Shown here: positions 25,050 through 32,761 of the stretch, one piece after another | Layout: every line of letters begins with the position of its first letter | Position numbering within the stretch: the first letter of the stretch is position 1 | Origin: Alloiococcus otitis ATCC 51267 | Lineage (GTDB): Bacteria > Bacillota > Bacilli > Lactobacillales > Carnobacteriaceae_A | Length of the DNA: 64,000 nt | Reading direction: 5' to 3' | NCBI RefSeq assembly: GCF_000315445.1 | Contig: NZ_JH992957.1 | Coordinates: forward strand, 69,252-133,251 | Position numbers and translations under genes: made by a program | The notes under the pieces: generated by a model | What the model saw: only the letters and a program-made list of their open reading frames with translations | Database searches by the model: none | Told to the model about the DNA's origin: nothing

Positions 25050-25626
25050 AAACACCCCCTTTAATAAATGCCTCAAATAGGTACTTGCTTGACATAGCTC
25101 CAGGGTCGATATGGCCAATCGATCGGTCACCCAAGTAAGAAGCACGCCCCTTGTGGGCTTTCATTTCTTTGGTTTTTTCGACAATCTGATCTAGTTTTTG
25201 ATAAGTTAGCTGTCCCTCCTTAATGAGGTCTAAAGCTCCTGACCATAAGTCAACCATTGTCTTGTCCCCAACTTCAGCCTTGCCTCGTTTTTGAATACCA
25301 GATAAACCGGCGGATAAAATAGATTCAGGATCAGATGCATCTTGGGCTGCCTTACTCATCTCTAAAAAGGCTGAGCCGTAAAGTGGACCTGAGGCACCTC
25401 CAATTTTTGACATAAAAGTCAGGGCAGCCACTTTAAATACATCGGCCAAATTATCTGCTTCTTTATTGGATAATTCTTGTTTTAGTGCGGTTGCCCCACG
25501 GTTCATATTATTACCATGGTCACCATCACCAATTGGGGTATCTAATTCACTGAGATAACCTCTTTGATCATGAATTTTGTTGGTGAAAATTTCTAAACTT
25601 TCAACTACATTATCTTTGCTAAACAT
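25042..25626 (-). CDS. dhaL: dihydroxyacetone kinase ADP-binding subunit DhaL
   Basis: A 194-residue DhaL. It holds ADP permanently as a phosphate relay between DhaM and DhaK. The nucleotide/Mg motif DTPIGDGDHGNNMNRG is near residue 27 and SKIGGASGPLYG near 75, both as in the family; the late DRSIGHIDPGA segment contacts the nucleotide. It starts nine bases after dhaK and overlaps dhaM. Confidence 0.95.
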   Translation of the reverse strand: MFSKDNVVESLEIFTNKIHDQRGYLSELDTPIGDGDHGNNMNRGATALKQELSNKEADNLADVFKVAALTFMSKIGGASGPLYGSAFLEMSKAAQDASDPESILSAGLSGIQKRGKAEVGDKTMVDLWSGALDLIKEGQLTYQKLDQIVEKTKEMKAHKGRASYLGDRSIGHIDPGAMSSKYLFEAFIKGGVFD

Positions 25627-25635
25627 TTTCTCTCC

Positions 25636-26619
25636 TCACCAGGCTGCAGCTTGTGTGTCTTCTTGCAATAAGTCTAACCAATTATCTTCTAGTTTGATTA
25701 AGGTCAGGGAAACACCTTGCATTTCTAGTGATGTCATCAGATTACCGACTTTAATGAAAGGAAGTTGGAGATCGTTTTGGTCTAGTAAGCCTAAGATATC
25801 ATTTAGGAAAATATATTGTTCCATTAAAGGTGTCCCACCTAGCCCATTGACTAGAACGCCATATTTATCTTCAGCAGACCAGGAGAAGGCTTCCTTCAAG
25901 TGGCCCACAATCTCTTGGGCAATCTCAGCTGATGGTTTCAGTTCCGTCTTTTGCAAGCCTGGTTCACCGTGGATGCCCACCCCGAACTCGATTTCATTTT
26001 CGTCTAAAACAAAACCTGGTTTGCCAACTTCTGGGACAGTTGCACCAGTTAGGGCTACGCCTAAAGTATTGATATTGGCAACAGCCTTGTCACCAAGCTC
26101 TTTGAGTTCTGTTAGGCTGGCCCCATTTATTGCAGCCGCACCCAGCAATTTATGAAGGAGCACGGTACCAGCAACTCCACGTTTTCCTTGAGTATCGGAG
26201 GAGTCTTCAACAGCTATATCGTCATCGACTATAATTTTTTCAACTTGGATGTCTTCCATTTCTGCCAATTCCATAGCCATTTCAAAATTCATGACGTCAC
26301 CCGAATAGTTCTTGATAATTAAGAGGACCCCCTTTCCTTGGTCAGCAGCCTTGATTGCTTCCAGTACCTGGTCTGATGTAGGTGAAGTAAAGACCTGGCC
26401 ACAAACAGCTGCTTGGAGCATGCCTTGGCCCACGAAGCCGGCATGGGCTGGTTCATGGCCACTTCCACCCCCACTGACTAAGGCTACTTGGTCACCTATT
26501 TCTTTTTGCACCACAACACTCGTTCCTGCGACACGGTCCAGTCGGTCGGCATTTTCCCTAACGATACCATTGGCCATCTCGTCAATAATTTGACTCGGGT
26601 CGTTAATAATCTTTTTCAC
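25636..26619 (-). CDS. dhaK: dihydroxyacetone kinase substrate-binding subunit DhaK
   Basis: A 327-residue DhaK that binds dihydroxyacetone through a covalent bond to histidine and transfers phosphate from DhaL. GGGSGHEPAHAG (His55) and FGVGIHGEPG (His217, the covalent ligand) are intact, as is the Asp near 108 in NYSGDVMNFE. It begins with GTG, first gene of the operon, under a promoter with a cre site and a DhaS-like operator. A fragment of a second dhaK lies before gldA1. Confidence 0.95.
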   Translation of the reverse strand: MKKIINDPSQIIDEMANGIVRENADRLDRVAGTSVVVQKEIGDQVALVSGGGSGHEPAHAGFVGQGMLQAAVCGQVFTSPTSDQVLEAIKAADQGKGVLLIIKNYSGDVMNFEMAMELAEMEDIQVEKIIVDDDIAVEDSSDTQGKRGVAGTVLLHKLLGAAAINGASLTELKELGDKAVANINTLGVALTGATVPEVGKPGFVLDENEIEFGVGIHGEPGLQKTELKPSAEIAQEIVGHLKEAFSWSAEDKYGVLVNGLGGTPLMEQYIFLNDILGLLDQNDLQLPFIKVGNLMTSLEMQGVSLTLIKLEDNWLDLLQEDTQAAAW

Positions 26620-26651
26620 AAGTCTACACCCTTTCTCCTTTATTTACTTTT

Positions 26652-26680
26652 ATAATAAGAGATAATGGCAACGTTTACAA
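26652..26680 (-). promoter_or_regulatory. dhaK promoter with overlapping cre site
   Basis: On the minus strand TTGTAA (26680-26675), 17 bases, TATTAT (26657-26652). The cre TTGTAAACGTTGCCA (26680-26666) overlaps the -35, so CcpA would block polymerase when preferred sugars are present. Confidence 0.85.
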
Positions 26681-26681
26681 C

Positions 26682-26703
26682 GGACAAAATAAAAGTATTG
26701 TCC
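26682..26703. promoter_or_regulatory. DhaS-type operator (inverted repeat)
   Basis: GGACAAAATAAAAGTATTGTCC is a palindrome with half-sites GGACAA and TTGTCC. It lies directly upstream of the dhaK -35, where an activator would bind. It resembles the GGACA...TGTCC operator reported for Lactococcus DhaS, and dhaS is the next gene. Confidence 0.75.
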
Positions 26704-26758
26704 GGTCTGCTTTCAGTGGGGGAGGGAAGCAGCGGGCTCTTGTACATGTTTTGTAGTC

Positions 26759-27310
26759 TTATGAACTTATAAAATGATTCAAGTAATCAATGAAGTATCT
26801 GGATAAGTCACGACTATCTATTGGGCACTCACTTAATATCCATTCAGTTACTGTTTCGACTAATCCATTGGTTAAAATTCTACAATATAAACCATTCTCA
26901 TGACTTTTAAAGACAATATTTTTATCCTTTGACTTATAGGCCGATATTAATAGGGATTGAAGGAGTTGGTCAATCTCTTCTTTTAAAAAGAATTTAAAAG
27001 CATTTTGGCCATCATAGCTTAAAACTTTGAGGTAGAAGTGACAATTGCTTTCAAAATATTCAACTAGGAGGCCTAAGATATCTTTCCAATTTCGGTAACC
27101 GATGTTATCGTTAATGATCTCTGTTAGCTCTTGTTGGAAAATCCAGTTAACTAAGTCATACTTATCCAAAAAATAATCATAGAAAGTTTGCCGTCTCATT
27201 TTAGCTTGTTTCATCAGTTGAGATACTGTAATACTTTCTAAGTCAGACTGGTATAAGACTTGCTTGAAGGCATCAGCTATTTTCTTTTGGGTAATAATGG
27301 ATCCACTCAT
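26759..27310 (-). CDS. dhaS: TetR-family activator of the dha operon (DhaS)
   Basis: A 183-residue TetR-type regulator. The helix-turn-helix is at about 20-50 (ITVSQLMKQAKMRRQTFYDY) and the rest is the helical ligand/partner domain. In Lactococcus, DhaS with DhaQ and bound dihydroxyacetone activates dhaKLM. The gene lies between dhaQ and dhaK on the same strand, next to the palindromic operator. Length and motif agree with that family. Confidence 0.85.
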   Translation of the reverse strand: MSGSIITQKKIADAFKQVLYQSDLESITVSQLMKQAKMRRQTFYDYFLDKYDLVNWIFQQELTEIINDNIGYRNWKDILGLLVEYFESNCHFYLKVLSYDGQNAFKFFLKEEIDQLLQSLLISAYKSKDKNIVFKSHENGLYCRILTNGLVETVTEWILSECPIDSRDLSRYFIDYLNHFISS

Positions 27311-27358
27311 ATTGCATTCCCCATCTTTGACCCTAATGTTACTGGTAAGGCAATGTGA

Positions 27359-28360
27359 TTAATGGTTCCAACCGAAAGCATCTGTTGGTTCATTTAAGTA
27401 AGCTAGCCACTTTTCATCTTTAAGGTTTACAAAGGTTAAGGATAAACCAGCAGTGTCATAAGCGGTCAAAAAATTCCCCATCAGTTTAAAATCTACTCCT
27501 AAATGATTAATATCTAGAAAGTCCATGACTTCAGACATAAAAATAGAAAGTTCTAGTAGGGGGGTACTGCCTAGGCCATTGACCATAATGGCTAGCTTTT
27601 TGATATTATTCTTCTTATATTGCTGGATGAGTTTATTGGTGAGTTCAAGGGCTATTCTCTCTGATGACTGCATTGTTTCCTTGCGATAACCAGGCTCACC
27701 ATGTATACCAATACCAAAAAACATTTCATCTTCGGCCAGCTTATATTGGGCTGATTTATTGCTAATGGTACTAGCATTTGAAAATGATACGCCAAGTGTC
27801 CGAGTTTGGTCAACAACTTGCTTACCCAGCTTAACTAGTTGAGCTAGGGATAAGCCCTTGCTAGCAGCTCCACCAAGGATTTTATGAACAAGGACACTTC
27901 CTGCTACCCCCCGTTTTCTTTGTTTATAACTAGAGGACTCGATCGAGCAGTCGTCGTTGACAATGACATGATCTACCTTCATACCAGTAGCAACCGCTCG
28001 TTTTTCGGCTTCAAGGAAGTTGTTAACATCTTTTTCGAAATTTTTAATAATAAGCAAGCTACCCTGGTTATTGTAGGTCTCTTGAATAACTTTGAATATT
28101 TGGCTAGGACTTGGTGGCTCAAAAATGGGGCCCATTATAGCTGCATCCAACATATTTTCCCCTATATAACCATAGTGGCCAGGTTCGTGGCCACTGCCTC
28201 CTCCAGAAATGAGGACTACCTTGTTGTTTGGGATTATGGATTTCTTAACGGCGTTTGTACCGTCTATCTTAATAAGAACTTGGTCATATGTTGCAACGAT
28301 GCCATCAGTGATCCGGTCAATAATTTCCTGGTCGGTTTTACCATTTAAAAAACCACTCAT
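27359..28360 (-). CDS. dhaQ: DhaK-like coactivator DhaQ
   Basis: A 333-residue DhaK paralogue with GGGSGHEPGHYG and GIGIHGEPGY intact, including the substrate-binding histidine. It clearly differs from the DhaK at 25636 and lies beside dhaS, as dhaQ does in Lactococcus, where the protein senses dihydroxyacetone and works with DhaS instead of being a kinase subunit. A second kinase subunit is the alternative. Promoter TTGTCT/TAAAGT (28420-28392) with a TTGGAGG ribosome site lies upstream. Confidence 0.85.
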   Translation of the reverse strand: MSGFLNGKTDQEIIDRITDGIVATYDQVLIKIDGTNAVKKSIIPNNKVVLISGGGSGHEPGHYGYIGENMLDAAIMGPIFEPPSPSQIFKVIQETYNNQGSLLIIKNFEKDVNNFLEAEKRAVATGMKVDHVIVNDDCSIESSSYKQRKRGVAGSVLVHKILGGAASKGLSLAQLVKLGKQVVDQTRTLGVSFSNASTISNKSAQYKLAEDEMFFGIGIHGEPGYRKETMQSSERIALELTNKLIQQYKKNNIKKLAIMVNGLGSTPLLELSIFMSEVMDFLDINHLGVDFKLMGNFLTAYDTAGLSLTFVNLKDEKWLAYLNEPTDAFGWNH

Positions 28361-28391
28361 GCAAAAGAACCTCCAACATATATTTAGTCTA

Positions 28392-28420
28392 ACTTTACTA
28401 AATAAATTTGTTTAAGACAA
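28392..28420 (-). promoter_or_regulatory. candidate promoter of dhaQ-dhaS
   Basis: On the minus strand TTGTCT (28420-28415), 17 bases, TAAAGT (28397-28392). Confidence 0.45.
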
Positions 28421-28452
28421 GTTTTTATTAGTCGTATGGACCTACACCCACC

Positions 28453-28780
28453 CAAGAAGTTGTTTACTTAGCCCAGGAAACCTATCTTTTCCAAGGAATG
28501 GTAAAAGAAAATAGGAGCTTGGAGATTCTTTTACCATGGGTCAATTGTCGGATGTCTAAACAAGGTAGGATTAATCCAGCATTATTAGTAAATGTAGCTG
28601 CTAATATAGTCTATCGGGCGGGCAAAAGTTACCTTGGCTAGGGCCTTGATAAAGGAACCAGTCTTATTGATCTGTGACGAGGCAACCTCTTCTCTGGATA
28701 ATGAAAGCTCCATCTTAATTAAAAATTTACTGCTATCACTAACTGAAGTCACCCTTATCATGGTTACCCACAAATTATAG
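28453..28780 (+). pseudogene. ABC exporter ATPase remnant
   Basis: The plus strand encodes broken pieces of an exporter ATPase domain: a Q-loop block YLAQETYLFQGMVKEN (about 28465-28510), a stretch out of frame, then TLARALIKEPVLLICDEATS with SLDN and IMVTHK ending in TAG at 28778-28780. The signature (LSGGQ) segment between them is missing. This is the decayed end of a type I ABC exporter gene. Its last part and the following 70 bases recur at 18301-18412. Confidence 0.75.
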
Positions 28781-28851
28781 TCTTCAGAAGCAAGCTTTGA
28801 TCAAGTGATCCAACTCTCTATACAGACCCTTAATGAATAATGTAAGAGTAT
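28740..28851. repeat. direct repeat, copy 2 (partner 18301-18412)
   Basis: About 80% alike by eye to the partner, with the same spacing of conserved blocks. It begins inside the ABC ATPase remnant and runs about 70 bases beyond. Confidence 0.8.
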
Positions 28852-28938
28852 CAGGAAGCCATTAAGTTCAAAAATCCTGTATATATTTTTTAACTGAAAA
28901 AAACAGTTACCTCCAAGAGGGCAACTGCTTGCGATCGT

Positions 28939-29553
28939 TTAAATATGGTTAGGCCAGATGGGATTAAGGGGGAGGAGGGCATTGGTCAGTTTGGATGCTC
29001 TAGAGCAAGTATTACAGGCGTAGTGGAGGGTGTATTCATTGATCATGAGCTCCATCCTTGCCTTGTTCATATGGTCCGTGTGATAGTAGATGATACAAGT
29101 GGGCACCTTGTTGACCTCCATTTCCTTGGCTAAGTGCTTGTCCCTTTGGTAGGATTTTTTAGCCAAGTCTGAATAGAGGTCTTCTTTAAACATCTGCAAG
29201 TCAATCTGTCCTGCTTGAGCTGCTTCTAAAATGGTTTCTTCGTTAAGTTCATAGCCTTCTTCAAAGAGGAGGCTTTGTAATTTTATAAAAAATTGGATGC
29301 CCCGTTTTTTCCCTTGCATGGAAGCAGCCTGGAAGGCAAGGCAAGGGATAAAACTAGGGTTGAAGTCTAAAGATTTGCCCTTGTGTGGGGCATTTGGGTA
29401 GGAGTCGTCATTGGCTTTAATGGTGACGAAACGAACACTGACCTTTTCATGACGGGTATCCGGGAAATGAAATACAGACCGAGCAATTTCCAAGCTATTC
29501 TTATCTAGCGGATTTACAAATAGGAAAATCTCGATCATATCTTTAGAATTCAA
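28939..29553 (-). CDS. yjbH: YjbH/SpxH-family (DsbA-like) adaptor without N-terminal CxxC
   Basis: A 204-residue thioredoxin/DsbA-fold protein. In Bacillus YjbH delivers Spx to ClpXP and its N-terminal cysteines respond to oxidants. Here the N-terminal site IEIFLFVNPLDKNSLEIARS has no cysteine where the Bacillus protein has a CxxC. The VPTCIIYY segment (conserved cis-Pro) supports the fold, and a different pair, ACNTC, is at the C-terminus. Place in the yjbH-yjbK-yjbM-yjbN-yjbO order supports the name. It is transcribed away from yjbM as part of a minus-strand pair with the CYTH gene. Confidence 0.8.
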   Translation of the reverse strand: MNSKDMIEIFLFVNPLDKNSLEIARSVFHFPDTRHEKVSVRFVTIKANDDSYPNAPHKGKSLDFNPSFIPCLAFQAASMQGKKRGIQFFIKLQSLLFEEGYELNEETILEAAQAGQIDLQMFKEDLYSDLAKKSYQRDKHLAKEMEVNKVPTCIIYYHTDHMNKARMELMINEYTLHYACNTCSRASKLTNALLPLNPIWPNHI

Positions 29554-29643
29554 AGCAATCCACCTTCTATTATCGTGTGACTTATCTATACTTGTATGGT
29601 ATCAAATAATGCTTAGGCCGGCTAACAATTTGCCTTAAACTGT

Positions 29644-30228
29644 TTAAAGTTGAGAGAAGGCCCGGGCGACTTTGTTGACTTTATCACGTTGGGGAATATT
29701 ATGTTCAAGAAGTATAGTATAGAATAAATCCAGTCCTTTGTCATGACTGGGGGCTTCTAATTCCAACTCATAGTCACTGGTCTGGCCATACCAACTATGG
29801 TCCAGGACTAAGAGGCAGTCTTGGTAGTTTTTTTCAAAACGTTTAGTTTTTAACCAGGTTATGAGGCTTAACTGGCTTACTTTTAGGCCTTCTTGGCTTA
29901 ACTGGTCCGCAATGGATTGGGGCAGGATGACTTGGCCTGCTTTCATTATTTGTTGGGCTTGGGCTAAAGGAATGTTTTCAGTGGTTTCAACCAGTTGGTC
30001 ATGGTTGTGAGAGGGGGATTTCAGGGTGATTTCAGCCTGGTCTTGCTCCTTTACAATTCTAATGCGGACAGAACAAGATTGTTCTTTTAAGACTAGGTCC
30101 TCAGTGTCAAAGTAATAATTTTCCTGGATGATGGGCTTTACTTCACTAAAGTGATAGCTGTCAAATAAATCCTGGTATTCGTCTTTGCTTAAAAGGTTCT
30201 TGAATTCAATTTCTAATTCTTGGCTCAA
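29644..30228 (-). CDS. CYTH-domain protein (YjbK-like)
   Basis: A 194-residue CYTH/triphosphate tunnel protein. The opening ELEIEFK (ExExK) is the family signature, with further acidic/basic strands (VRIRIVKEQDQAEITLKSP, YELELEAP). Such enzymes hydrolyse triphosphates; YjbK in Bacillus is adjacent to yjbM too. It diverges from relQ with 82 bases between. Confidence 0.85.
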   Translation of the reverse strand: MSQELEIEFKNLLSKDEYQDLFDSYHFSEVKPIIQENYYFDTEDLVLKEQSCSVRIRIVKEQDQAEITLKSPSHNHDQLVETTENIPLAQAQQIMKAGQVILPQSIADQLSQEGLKVSQLSLITWLKTKRFEKNYQDCLLVLDHSWYGQTSDYELELEAPSHDKGLDLFYTILLEHNIPQRDKVNKVARAFSQL

Positions 30229-30310
30229 CTTAACCAGCCTTTCTATTTTTTACTCCCATCTATGATACAATGGATGGAGGAAAAGAAAAAGAAATAAAGA
30301 GGTTATGATT

Positions 30311-30934
30311 ATGACGAAAGACTGGGACCAATTTTTATACCCATATGAACTGGCCCTTGAAGAGCTTAAAGTCAAATTAAAAGGGCAGCGAGCCATGTTT
30401 CGGCATAAAAACCAAGCAAGTCCCATTGAATTTGTGACTGGTCGCTTAAAGCCCGTGGATAGCATCTTGTCCAAGGCAGAGCAAGTCCAGCTTCCCCTTG
30501 ACCAGCTAGAAGAGATGGAAGATATAGCAGGTTTGCGGATCATGTGCCCCTTTATTGAGGACGTTTACCAAGTTGTTGCCATGGTGAGGAAGCGACAGGA
30601 TATGGAAGTTATCAGAGAAAAGGACTATATCTCCAATACCAAGGAAAGTGGCTACCGGTCATATCATTTGATCTGTCGCTATCCAGTCTACATTATTGAC
30701 CAAGTCTACCCCCTTTTAGTTGAGATCCAAGTCCGGACCCTGGCCATGAATTTCTGGGCTTCGATTGAACACTCCTTGAACTACAAGCATCAAGGTGACT
30801 ACCCGGCTGAAATCAAGAAAGGCTTGCAGGAAACGGCAGACCGGGTCTTTCAGTTGGATGAGGAGATGTCGGCCATCCGCAAGAAGATCAGCCAGGAAGA
30901 AAAAACAGAAAACCCAGACGATGCAAGCACTTAA
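30311..30934 (+). CDS. relQ: small alarmone synthetase (RelQ/YjbM)
   Basis: A 207-residue GTP pyrophosphokinase with only the synthetase domain. It makes (p)ppGpp. Motifs are GRLKPVDSILSKAEQ, EDIAGLRIMCPF and GYRSYHLICRYPV, with EIQVRTLAMNFWASIEHSLNYK at the catalytic end. ATG 30311 is eight bases after AAAGAGG; ATG 30305 would be two bases away. It is followed by nadK, as in Bacillus yjbM-yjbN. Acting with a full-length Rel elsewhere is usual. Confidence 0.93.
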   Translation: MTKDWDQFLYPYELALEELKVKLKGQRAMFRHKNQASPIEFVTGRLKPVDSILSKAEQVQLPLDQLEEMEDIAGLRIMCPFIEDVYQVVAMVRKRQDMEVIREKDYISNTKESGYRSYHLICRYPVYIIDQVYPLLVEIQVRTLAMNFWASIEHSLNYKHQGDYPAEIKKGLQETADRVFQLDEEMSAIRKKISQEEKTENPDDAST

Positions 30935-30946
30935 GGAGCAGTGTCT

Positions 30947-31768
30947 ATGCGAGTGACAATTATCAGCAACCAAAGTGAAAAGTCAAAGCAAGTATCCAAA
31001 AGCCTGGAAGACTTGCTCCAGGAAGAAGGGGTCGTCATCGATGGCCTGGCCCCTGATATTGTGATTTCTGTGGGAGGAGACGGGACCCTCTTGTCTGCCT
31101 TTCACCGCTATGCCCATATTTTAGACCAGGTCCGCTTTATTGGAGTCCACACAGGGCACTTGGGTTTTTATACAGATTGGCGAGAATTTAACCTCGCTGA
31201 CTTGGTTGATCAGATCAAAAATGACAAGCAAGAAGCTGAAGAATATCCCCTCTTAGATGTCCGAATTTCCTACCAAAATGGTCAAGAAGCCAAACACTAC
31301 CTAGCCTTGAACGAATCCATTTTAAAATTAATGGACAAAACCTTGGTTTGTGACCTTTTTATCCGAGATGAATTCTTTGAACGCTTTAGGGGAGATGGCT
31401 TGTGTGTGTCGACGCCGACTGGGTCTACTGGCTACAATAAATCAGTGGGCGGGGCCGTCCTCCACCCTAGTTTAGAAGCCTTGCAAATTACGGAAATAGC
31501 CAGTTTAAACAACCGGGTTTTTCGGACCTTGTCGTCCCCCATTGTTATTTCCCCCAATGAGTGGATTACCCTAAAGCCGATCAATACCTCTTCGATCACT
31601 TTAATGGTGGACCAATTAGTCTCAGAAGAAGAGAATGTGGCTGAAGTGAAACTGAAGATAGCTAAGGAGCGGGTCAGTTTTGCCCGTTATGACCACACTC
31701 ACTTTTGGGACCGGGTGGAGAATGCTTTTTTGGGAGTGAAAAAACAGAATGCAAGTGACTTGGACTAA
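30947..31768 (+). CDS. nadK: NAD kinase
   Basis: A 273-residue NAD kinase making NADP+ from NAD+. The GGDGTLLSAF motif near residue 48 and the second STPTGSTGYNKSVGGA near 160 are intact. ATG 30947 follows AAGGAG by eight bases. It overlaps the next gene, rluD, by 20 bases. Confidence 0.95.
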   Translation: MRVTIISNQSEKSKQVSKSLEDLLQEEGVVIDGLAPDIVISVGGDGTLLSAFHRYAHILDQVRFIGVHTGHLGFYTDWREFNLADLVDQIKNDKQEAEEYPLLDVRISYQNGQEAKHYLALNESILKLMDKTLVCDLFIRDEFFERFRGDGLCVSTPTGSTGYNKSVGGAVLHPSLEALQITEIASLNNRVFRTLSSPIVISPNEWITLKPINTSSITLMVDQLVSEEENVAEVKLKIAKERVSFARYDHTHFWDRVENAFLGVKKQNASDLD

Positions 31769-32636
31769 CCAAGAAGACCAACTGATCTTAAGTGACTTCC
31801 TCAAGGAAAAGGGTCTGTCCAGACGTTTTTTAACCAAACTGAAGCAAGTCAAGGGAGCTATCCGGGTTAATCATCAGCCCGTCCGGGTGACCTGGGAACT
31901 GGTCAAAGGGGACCAGGTTGAACTTGACCTGCCCAAGGAGGAGGCCAACCCCCACCTAGCTCCTAATGAAGGGGGCTTGGACATTCTTTACGAAGATGAC
32001 TACTTACTGGCCTTAAACAAGTCTGCAGGTCAAACTTGCCTGCCTTCACCCCAAAACCGAAGCTCCAGTTTAGCCAATAAGGTCCTAGCTTATTACATAA
32101 AAGAAGGAGCCGAAAACCTTAAGATCCATCCAGTTACCCGGCTCGATAAGGACACTAGTGGCATCATCCTCTTTGCCAAGCACCAGTATATCCACCATTT
32201 AATGACGACTCGGTCACACTTGACCAAAAAATACTTGGCCTTGGTCCAAGGTCAAGTCACTCCAACAGAAGGGGTCATTGACCTAGCAATCGGCCGGACG
32301 GAGGATTCAATTATCAAACGCCAAGTTAAGCAAGGGGGTAAACCTGCCCAAACAAGCTACCGGGTCCTTGACCAGTCCAACCAGGCTTCCTTGCTAACTA
32401 TTGACCTTTTAACGGGCCGGACCCATCAGATCAGGGTCCATTTTTCTCACCTGGGCCACCCCTTACTTGGGGATAGTCTTTATGGAGGTCAAGCAGGTAT
32501 AATTGACCGCCAGGCCCTCCACTGCCAACAGGTGGACTTTGCCCACCCCTTGACTGGTCAAAGAGTTCACTTGCAGGCCCCCTTGCCAGAGGATTTGCTA
32601 GTTTTGTCCCAACGATTGAAGCTCGGTGGAGTTTAA
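31749..32636 (+). CDS. RluD-family pseudouridine synthase (YjbO-like)
   Basis: A 295-residue RNA pseudouridine synthase. The catalytic aspartate is in HPVTRLDKDTSGIILFAK; an S4-like N-terminal part (about 10-70) and the late RTHQIRVHFSHLGHPLLGD complete the RluA/RluD pattern. RNA target is unknown. It overlaps nadK, so translation is coupled. Confidence 0.92.
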   Translation: MQVTWTNQEDQLILSDFLKEKGLSRRFLTKLKQVKGAIRVNHQPVRVTWELVKGDQVELDLPKEEANPHLAPNEGGLDILYEDDYLLALNKSAGQTCLPSPQNRSSSLANKVLAYYIKEGAENLKIHPVTRLDKDTSGIILFAKHQYIHHLMTTRSHLTKKYLALVQGQVTPTEGVIDLAIGRTEDSIIKRQVKQGGKPAQTSYRVLDQSNQASLLTIDLLTGRTHQIRVHFSHLGHPLLGDSLYGGQAGIIDRQALHCQQVDFAHPLTGQRVHLQAPLPEDLLVLSQRLKLGGV

Positions 32637-32699
32637 AATACAAGGATATAGCTGTGACCCTAAAACAGACAGGGGCGCAGGCTTTTTTGCTTACAAGCC

Positions 32700-32728
32700 T
32701 TGTCGTCTCAGGGAGAAATTGGTATCAT
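32700..32728 (+). promoter_or_regulatory. candidate promoter of prfC
   Basis: TTGTCG (32700-32705), 17 bases, TATCAT (32723-32728). Confidence 0.5.
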
Positions 32729-32761
32729 AGTTAGGCTAATGAATTGATAGAAGGAGTCCTT

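Larger units (their letters stand above)
28361..28938. other. gene-free stretch holding a promoter and the ABC remnant
   Basis: Contains the dhaQ promoter, the ABC ATPase remnant and the direct repeat 28740-28851. A terminator-like GTTACCTCCAAGAGGGCAAC hairpin with a T-rich flank on the minus strand (28880-28930) ends yjbH. Confidence 0.65.

Noticed and set aside
30250-30543. Minus-strand frame opposite relQ
   Set aside because: Shadow of a well-supported gene; no family match.
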